Positions 22,209 through 26,373 of a stretch of DNA of 26,373 bases are shown here, piece by piece. This stretch comes from a virus. The DNA is taken from positions 1-26,373 of IMG/VR virus record IMGVR_UViG_3300033143_000668; one strand, given 5' to 3'. The position numbers and the translations under genes were made by a program. Numbering within the stretch: position 1 is the stretch's first letter; the number at the start of each line of letters is the position of its first letter. Below the pieces are notes generated by a model. It saw only the letters and a list, made by a program, of their open reading frames with translations. It made no database searches and had not been told where the DNA came from.

Positions 22209-23916
22209 ACCAGTTTCTTCCAACCTTACTTTCCCCTTCCATTTTGATTCTCATACCTATGTCCTCACCAACTGTTATGAACAACTCCTCTAGTTTTTTA
22301 GCAAATTCCTCAGCTTGGTCTTCTCTAGTTTCTATCTGCAATTCGTCATGTATATTACCTACTATGTGTGCATCATACTTACTATCTACTATCATCTTAT
22401 CTACAGCTACTACCCAATACTTCATATAGTATGCACCTGCTGATTGGAGGAGTGTATTAAGTGCACTATGTGGTGACCTTATGAATAGTCTTCTACCACT
22501 TAACCCTCTAATCCATTTCTTTCTAGCTGCTTTTCTGACATCTCCAACAAGTCCATCAAGTCCTCTTGTCTTCTTAAGAAATCTTGCCTTAAGTCTAGCT
22601 CCCTCTTTGCTATCTCCACCTGTGATACTTCCAATCTTTGCATCACCTGCTCCATAGAGGAATGCATAGATGAAAGTCTTAGCTGTGTCTCTAGTAGGCA
22701 ATCCTGCTGCCTCTTGATTAGCCGTGTGTATATCGCCTTCAAGTACTTGTCTTCCATATGCTCCTCCATCATATCTTGCTAGGTAGTGGGAGAGAGTTCT
22801 AAGCTCAAGCCCCGAAGCATCAGCCCCAACAAGCTTATAATTGCTCCCAACTTCAAAGAGACCTCTAGCTTCTCTTCCTTTGTAAGCCCGTACTGAGGGT
22901 ACTTGTGCAAGGTTCGGGTTGCTATGAGTAAATCTTCCTGTAACTGCTCCCAGTATATCTGCTTGTCCATGTATTCTATCTCCTCTTATATTCTTTAACC
23001 ATGCTTTAGGTCCCTCGGCTAATTGTCCTAGTAGTTTATTAACTTCTAAGTAATGTAGTAGTGGCTCTAAGAAAGGTTCCTCTCCAAACATATCCTTAAG
23101 TGTCTCAGCATCTGTCTTAGGATTATTCTTATCAGTAAGTACCCATTTCTGTTTACCTAGATGATGTTCTATCCACCATACTACATGCTTACCACTCCCA
23201 GGATTGAATGTCCTTAGCTTTATCGGCTGATGCGGTCCCACTGTTGATACACCCATTCTCCTAAACGGTCTCTTAGGTGTCTTAATCTTACCAGCTGGTA
23301 GTAGCATTGGAATGAAAGTTCTCCATAGACTTTCTTCAGCCAACTCTTTTTCTTGTGTAAGTTGTATGTGTAGTTCTCTTGCTTTCTTTTCATTAAATCT
23401 CCATCCTTTTATATATTGTCTAGTTACTATCCTTTGTACATCTTGTTCCAATTCAAGTGCTTCTTTAGGGAGCCAAGTTGTCTTCCTCTTAAGATGTTGG
23501 TATAGTTTCTTGGTAACCTTAACATCTTGTATACAGTATTCCTCCATCTCTTTTGTGTACTTACTCCAATCATTATAGCTCCCCTTCTTCTCTCCTAGTC
23601 TTTCTCCATATGCATCCAATGAATGCGACCAGCTTTTGTCCTTATCATAGTAAGCTAACTTAGCTAGAACAAGAGTGTCAATAACTTGTACATGTGGGCT
23701 AATATCAATACCGCACAAAATAAGAATAACAGGGATATCATAGCCAATAATATTGTGTCCGATAATAGTATCGGCTTTACATAAGTCTGTAGCCAATTCT
23801 TTTGCTTCATAATATACTTTCTCCTCTTTAGTTTCTATACAGTAAGTAACTCCTACCCACAGCTGTGTTACATCTAGTAGTAGTCCATCTGTTTCTATAT
23901 CAAAAATTAATGTCAT
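22195..23916 (-). CDS. Family A DNA polymerase with 3'-5' exonuclease (T7 gp5-like)
   Basis: This is a 573-aa replicative polymerase. Proofreading domain: FDIETDGL (D6, E8), GHNIIGYD (D60) and YCIQD (Y127, D131). Polymerase: TGRFTHSNPNLAQVPS, motif A GADASGLELR (D366), motif B RDTAKTFIYAFLYGAG (R409, K413, Y417, Y421) and motif C NIHDELQ (H523, D524, E525). Y417 corresponds to E. coli Pol I F762. T7 gp5 is 704 aa, so this version is shorter; I see no obvious counterpart of T7's thioredoxin-binding insertion, so its processivity may rest on something else. ATGA overlap with the zinc-ribbon gene upstream. CpG content is clearly higher than in the neighbouring genes. Confidence 0.96.
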   Translation of the reverse strand: MTLIFDIETDGLLLDVTQLWVGVTYCIETKEEKVYYEAKELATDLCKADTIIGHNIIGYDIPVILILCGIDISPHVQVIDTLVLAKLAYYDKDKSWSHSLDAYGERLGEKKGSYNDWSKYTKEMEEYCIQDVKVTKKLYQHLKRKTTWLPKEALELEQDVQRIVTRQYIKGWRFNEKKARELHIQLTQEKELAEESLWRTFIPMLLPAGKIKTPKRPFRRMGVSTVGPHQPIKLRTFNPGSGKHVVWWIEHHLGKQKWVLTDKNNPKTDAETLKDMFGEEPFLEPLLHYLEVNKLLGQLAEGPKAWLKNIRGDRIHGQADILGAVTGRFTHSNPNLAQVPSVRAYKGREARGLFEVGSNYKLVGADASGLELRTLSHYLARYDGGAYGRQVLEGDIHTANQEAAGLPTRDTAKTFIYAFLYGAGDAKIGSITGGDSKEGARLKARFLKKTRGLDGLVGDVRKAARKKWIRGLSGRRLFIRSPHSALNTLLQSAGAYYMKYWVVAVDKMIVDSKYDAHIVGNIHDELQIETREDQAEEFAKKLEELFITVGEDIGMRIKMEGESKVGRNWYETH

Positions 23917-24038
23917 CCATCATATCCATTATGGTCACAATTAAAACATAAACCATCTGGGTCTAGCTCATCACCACATTTTTTACAATACTCAGTCATA
24001 TAAAAGCTCCATTTAAAAGTCTGTTGTTCCTTGCTCAT
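23913..24038 (-). CDS. Zinc-ribbon miniprotein
   Basis: A tiny protein with two Cys pairs (YCKKCGDELDPDGLCFNCDHNG), a classic zinc ribbon. Two starts are possible. ATG at 24038 (41 aa) has GAGGA at good spacing but overlaps the helicase end by 26 bases. ATG at 23999 (28 aa) has GGAG seven bases upstream and lies clear of the helicase. The cysteine part is the same in both. Its stop overlaps the polymerase start (ATGA). It lies between helicase-primase and polymerase and may be an accessory to the replisome, but no function is known. Confidence 0.65.
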   Translation of the reverse strand: MSKEQQTFKWSFYMTEYCKKCGDELDPDGLCFNCDHNGYDG

Positions 24039-25641
24039 TAGTGAATCCTCCTTCTCCTTCTGGTATGTCAGTAGGTAATAGTCTACCAATCTCTGCCTCA
24101 TATATAGCATGTCCTAGTATACCTACCTTCTCACCTTCTTCTCTATCCTTAAGACACCTAATAATTCTCTCATTAGAATGTTCCTCATCCTGTTGATTAC
24201 CTTCTAGTCCTATCACCTTATCTGACAACTGTGCTATGCTTCCTGAGCCTCTCAAATGACTAAGGGATACTTGGACACCATCTTCATGTCCTTTGTCTCC
24301 TCCTGGTCTCTTAAGGTGACTCACAAGTATCATACCTACACCTGTCTCTTCTACTAATGACCTTAACTTAGTCATAAGTACATCTATTACTCTTCTCTCA
24401 TTGTCCCCCATATCTTCCAAACCTGACACCACAATACTGATGTGGTCAAGTATGATAATATCACAACCAGCTCCAACTGCAAGGTACCTGAGCTTATTAA
24501 GTAAGGAATCACTATCCAAACTTCCAAAATGATTATAAAGATAAAGCCTGTCAGTACCAATAACTTTATCATATGCTGTCTTAATTTTTGTAACATTATC
24601 TGGTTTCTCCTTAAATGTATGCCATTTCTTCTTACCTACTATAGATTCATTAAGCTCTATACCTAGGTAGGCTCTCTTACTTACACTATTATTCTCTTCT
24701 AGTGCTACATGTCCTACAGTTAAGTTATGAGTAGTAAGCATATGATGCCCTATCTCTCTTACTATAGTACTCTTACCCATACCTGAGCCTGATACAAAAG
24801 TAGTCATAGCTCCCTTAGCAATAGATAGTTCAGGATATTGTGTATCATATACCTCATCACTATTACTATCTTCCATAAGGGCATCAAAGCCCCCTTCATT
24901 AGCATTAACTATACCACTTGGAGTAAACTTCTTAGCTTCATAGTAGTAATGTAATACACCTGCCTTACCTTTACTAATTAATATCTCATTAGCATCCTTA
25001 TAGTCACCTGTATTAATAGTGAATACCTTACCTGGTGGAAATAAACTACTTACTTCACTTACTGCCTTCCTGCCTGGCTCATCTTGGTCAAACCATAATA
25101 CAATCTCATCAAAGCTATTAAGGTACTCTATATGTTTCTTTAAGTCCTTCTTAGCTGTAGCTGCTCCATTAGATATACTAATAACAGGATACTTACCACC
25201 TAAGGCTTCAGCTATACTCATAGCATCTAATTCCCCCTCAGTAATAGTAATCCTCTTACCACCTTGTCTCCATTGGTCCATACCAAATGGTACAGCTTCC
25301 TTAGCCTTACCTTTCCAACTAAATGTCTTATCTTTGTACCTCATCTTCTGTGCTACTACTGCACCTTCACTATTGTACATCTGACATACATGAGCTCCTG
25401 CATGGTCCTTAAAATAACTAAATTGCTTAAATATATCAGGACTTATCCCTCTTATCTTACTGGTGATTTCTTTTACCTCACTTAGGTTTTCATCTTTAAA
25501 CTCACTTTGCATTGGCTCTGTATAGCCTCCTTCTTCTGTCTTATAAGTCTTTTCACACACAAAACAATGTGTTAGACCTGTATCTTCATATGTCTGAGCC
25601 CCATCTGAGGACCCACACTTAGTACAGCTACTATTAGCCAT
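24013..25641 (-). CDS. Primase-helicase (T7 gp4-like)
   Basis: This 542-aa bifunctional replisome motor has an N-terminal zinc finger (C6-x2-C9, C26-x2-C29) that reads priming sites, a TOPRIM primase core (ITEGELDAMS with E135; VLWFDQDEPG with D185 and D187) and a hexameric RecA-type helicase. The helicase shows Walker A GSGMGKST (285-292), E315/E316 in VALEENN, Walker B DIIILDH (394-400), LVSHLKRP and SHLRGSGSIAQLSD, and the arginine-finger region RCLKDREEGE. The end is acidic and finishes in Asp-Phe, like T7 gp4, whose tail contacts the polymerase. T7 gp4 is 566 aa. It overlaps the RusA-like gene by 8 bases. Confidence 0.96.
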   Translation of the reverse strand: MANSSCTKCGSSDGAQTYEDTGLTHCFVCEKTYKTEEGGYTEPMQSEFKDENLSEVKEITSKIRGISPDIFKQFSYFKDHAGAHVCQMYNSEGAVVAQKMRYKDKTFSWKGKAKEAVPFGMDQWRQGGKRITITEGELDAMSIAEALGGKYPVISISNGAATAKKDLKKHIEYLNSFDEIVLWFDQDEPGRKAVSEVSSLFPPGKVFTINTGDYKDANEILISKGKAGVLHYYYEAKKFTPSGIVNANEGGFDALMEDSNSDEVYDTQYPELSIAKGAMTTFVSGSGMGKSTIVREIGHHMLTTHNLTVGHVALEENNSVSKRAYLGIELNESIVGKKKWHTFKEKPDNVTKIKTAYDKVIGTDRLYLYNHFGSLDSDSLLNKLRYLAVGAGCDIIILDHISIVVSGLEDMGDNERRVIDVLMTKLRSLVEETGVGMILVSHLKRPGGDKGHEDGVQVSLSHLRGSGSIAQLSDKVIGLEGNQQDEEHSNERIIRCLKDREEGEKVGILGHAIYEAEIGRLLPTDIPEGEGGFTNEQGTTDF

Positions 25642-26038
25642 CTTTTACTTCTCTTACTAGAATATCTACATATCCTCTCTGTTTCTCATCATATCCACCA
25701 TATTTAAAGGTAACTTTCTTAAGATAGTGATAATTATCATCTTCTATCACCCCCATAGTAACTAATGAGTCACAAAAGTACTTATCTACCATACTTAGTA
25801 CATTAGATATGTCTCTTCTTAATTTGTTAGGTAAATATAGTGTATATTCTAATTCTATCTGGTTAAACTTCATACCTGTTGGTATAAGAGGTTCAGCTAT
25901 CCTATGATACTCCTTCTTTACATTGTTCATCAAGAATCCTACCTTATTTCTGTATATATTCAGGTTAATATAGTATCTCTTCTTCTTTCTGACCCCTATC
26001 TCTACTGAAATAGGCATCTGTACAGTAAATTCCCTCAT
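25634..26038 (-). CDS. RusA-like Holliday junction resolvase
   Basis: This 134-aa protein has the family's beta-rich start followed by the signature region RRDISNVLSMVDKYFCDSLV (D76, N79, D85, D90) and GVIEDDNYHYLKK (D100, D101), the metal-binding acidic residues that cut four-way DNA junctions. RusA of E. coli is 120 aa. It sits directly before the primase-helicase, where T7 has the gp3 endonuclease and gp3.5, so it may replace gp3 in resolving branched replication intermediates. The start has GGAGGAG close upstream, within the end of the 56-aa gene. Confidence 0.85.
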   Translation of the reverse strand: MREFTVQMPISVEIGVRKKKRYYINLNIYRNKVGFLMNNVKKEYHRIAEPLIPTGMKFNQIELEYTLYLPNKLRRDISNVLSMVDKYFCDSLVTMGVIEDDNYHYLKKVTFKYGGYDEKQRGYVDILVREVKDG

Positions 26039-26039
26039 T

Positions 26040-26210
26040 CTACTCCTCCTCTTGCGTATTCCAGTTAAGTATTTTAAACCTATCTACTGCAAAGAAACTG
26101 ATTAACTTATTACCATGTTCATTCATAAAAGTATACTCTACATCAAAGAAAGTTTGTCTATGTATTTCATTTCCTTCTACATCACATATACTCAGTATAT
26201 AATCACCCAT
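26040..26210 (-). CDS. 56-aa protein of unknown function
   Basis: A 56-codon frame from ATG at 26210 to TAG at 26040, one base before the resolvase start. The sequence is MGDYILSICDVEGNEIHRQT, then a beta-rich middle (YTFMNEHGNKLISFFAVDRF) and an acidic end (WNTQEEE). A purine-rich TTAGGGGAAAAT lies upstream. Its spacing and codon use match the rest of the operon. No family is recognised. Confidence 0.72.
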   Translation of the reverse strand: MGDYILSICDVEGNEIHRQTFFDVEYTFMNEHGNKLISFFAVDRFKILNWNTQEEE

Positions 26211-26257
26211 TTTTAATTTTCCCCTAAGATTTTTACTCTATTTCTCCATTCCATCAA

Positions 26258-26335
26258 TTAAGATAGACTAACTAAATCAGATACTAAAGATAATAAACCA
26301 TATGTAGCTAAGAAAGCTACTATAAATGTTTGCAT
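26258..26335 (-). CDS. 25-aa hydrophobic peptide
   Basis: A 25-codon frame starting with ATG directly after the upstream gene's TAG (GAGGA lies 7 bases before it). The peptide, MQTFIVAFLATYGLLSLVSD plus five residues, is almost entirely hydrophobic and could span a membrane once. It is too short to be certain by itself; the ribosome binding site and stop-start junction are the only support. Confidence 0.4.
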   Translation of the reverse strand: MQTFIVAFLATYGLLSLVSDLVSLS

Positions 26336-26373
26336 CTAGAAGTCCTCACTAGGCTTAGTAGTACCGCCATCAA
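26336..26373 (-). CDS. C-terminal end of an upstream gene, possibly ssDNA-binding protein
   Basis: Only the last 12 codons lie in the window, ending GGTTKPSEDF and a TAG stop at 26336. An acidic end finishing in Asp-Phe is typical of phage single-stranded-DNA-binding proteins such as T7 gp2.5, which comes before the resolvase and primase-helicase genes in T7. That makes it a reasonable guess, but so little is visible that other proteins are possible. Confidence 0.35.
   Translation of the reverse strand, partial: DGGTTKPSEDF

Noticed and set aside
22500-22772. Alternative minus-strand frame of 90 codons inside the DNA polymerase gene
   Set aside because: It overlaps entirely with motifs A and B of the polymerase, lacks a recognisable domain and is explained by codon bias.

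Overview
The window is a contiguous piece of a tailed-phage genome (podovirus, T7-like/Autographiviral gene order), AT-rich (about 36% G+C by eye). Every gene I can support lies on the minus strand, so transcription runs from base 26373 toward base 1. Most genes abut or overlap their neighbour and have a purine-rich Shine-Dalgarno sequence (AGGAGG, GGAG, GAGGA). No gap between genes exceeds about 210 bases. No tRNA, CRISPR array, insertion sequence or integrase was seen. Phage RNA polymerase, terminase and a classical endolysin are not here and would be expected outside the window. A T7-like phage carrying a B12-dependent ribonucleotide reductase together with MazG-like and DUF3310 proteins recalls marine podoviruses (cyanophage and pelagiphage types). 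No photosynthesis gene is present, and the host cannot be read from the sequence.

Replication and nucleotide region (26373 to about 17621, in transcription order): the C-terminal end of a protein with an acidic, Phe-terminated tail (possibly the single-stranded-DNA-binding protein); two tiny genes; a RusA-like resolvase; a T7 gp4-like primase-helicase; a zinc-ribbon miniprotein; a family A DNA polymerase with 3'-5' exonuclease; an endonuclease VII-type nuclease; a 53-aa protein; a MazG-like protein; a DUF3310 protein; a 44-aa protein; a second endonuclease VII-type nuclease; a Cas4/RecB-like exonuclease with a predicted iron-sulfur cluster; a monomeric class II ribonucleotide reductase; and a 68-aa ORF. 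Together these unwind, prime and copy DNA, resolve branches, process ends, and make dNTPs from host nucleotides.

Morphogenesis region (17436 to 1): two small proteins, two gp7.3/gp6.7-like proteins, portal, a 52-aa protein, scaffold, major capsid, tail tubular proteins A and B, a 1228-aa modular tail fibre, a 141-aa protein, a small membrane protein with a phospholipase A2-like CCxxHD motif, a gp13-like protein, a cupin-fold protein, a gp14-like internal virion protein, a 921-aa internal virion protein ending in a lysozyme-like domain, and the N-terminal 381 residues of a very large internal virion (ejection) protein that runs off the left edge.

Three non-coding stretches carry structure: 17437-17620 between the two regions, 13627-13832 in front of the capsid gene, and 12639-12708 just after it. 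They share sequence elements and stem-loops, and the capsid leader alone holds six consecutive hairpins. Two composition signals stand out: GATC appears to be absent from the whole window although its isomer CTAG is abundant, and CpG is very scarce except in the tail fibre and DNA polymerase genes, suggesting those two have a different history.
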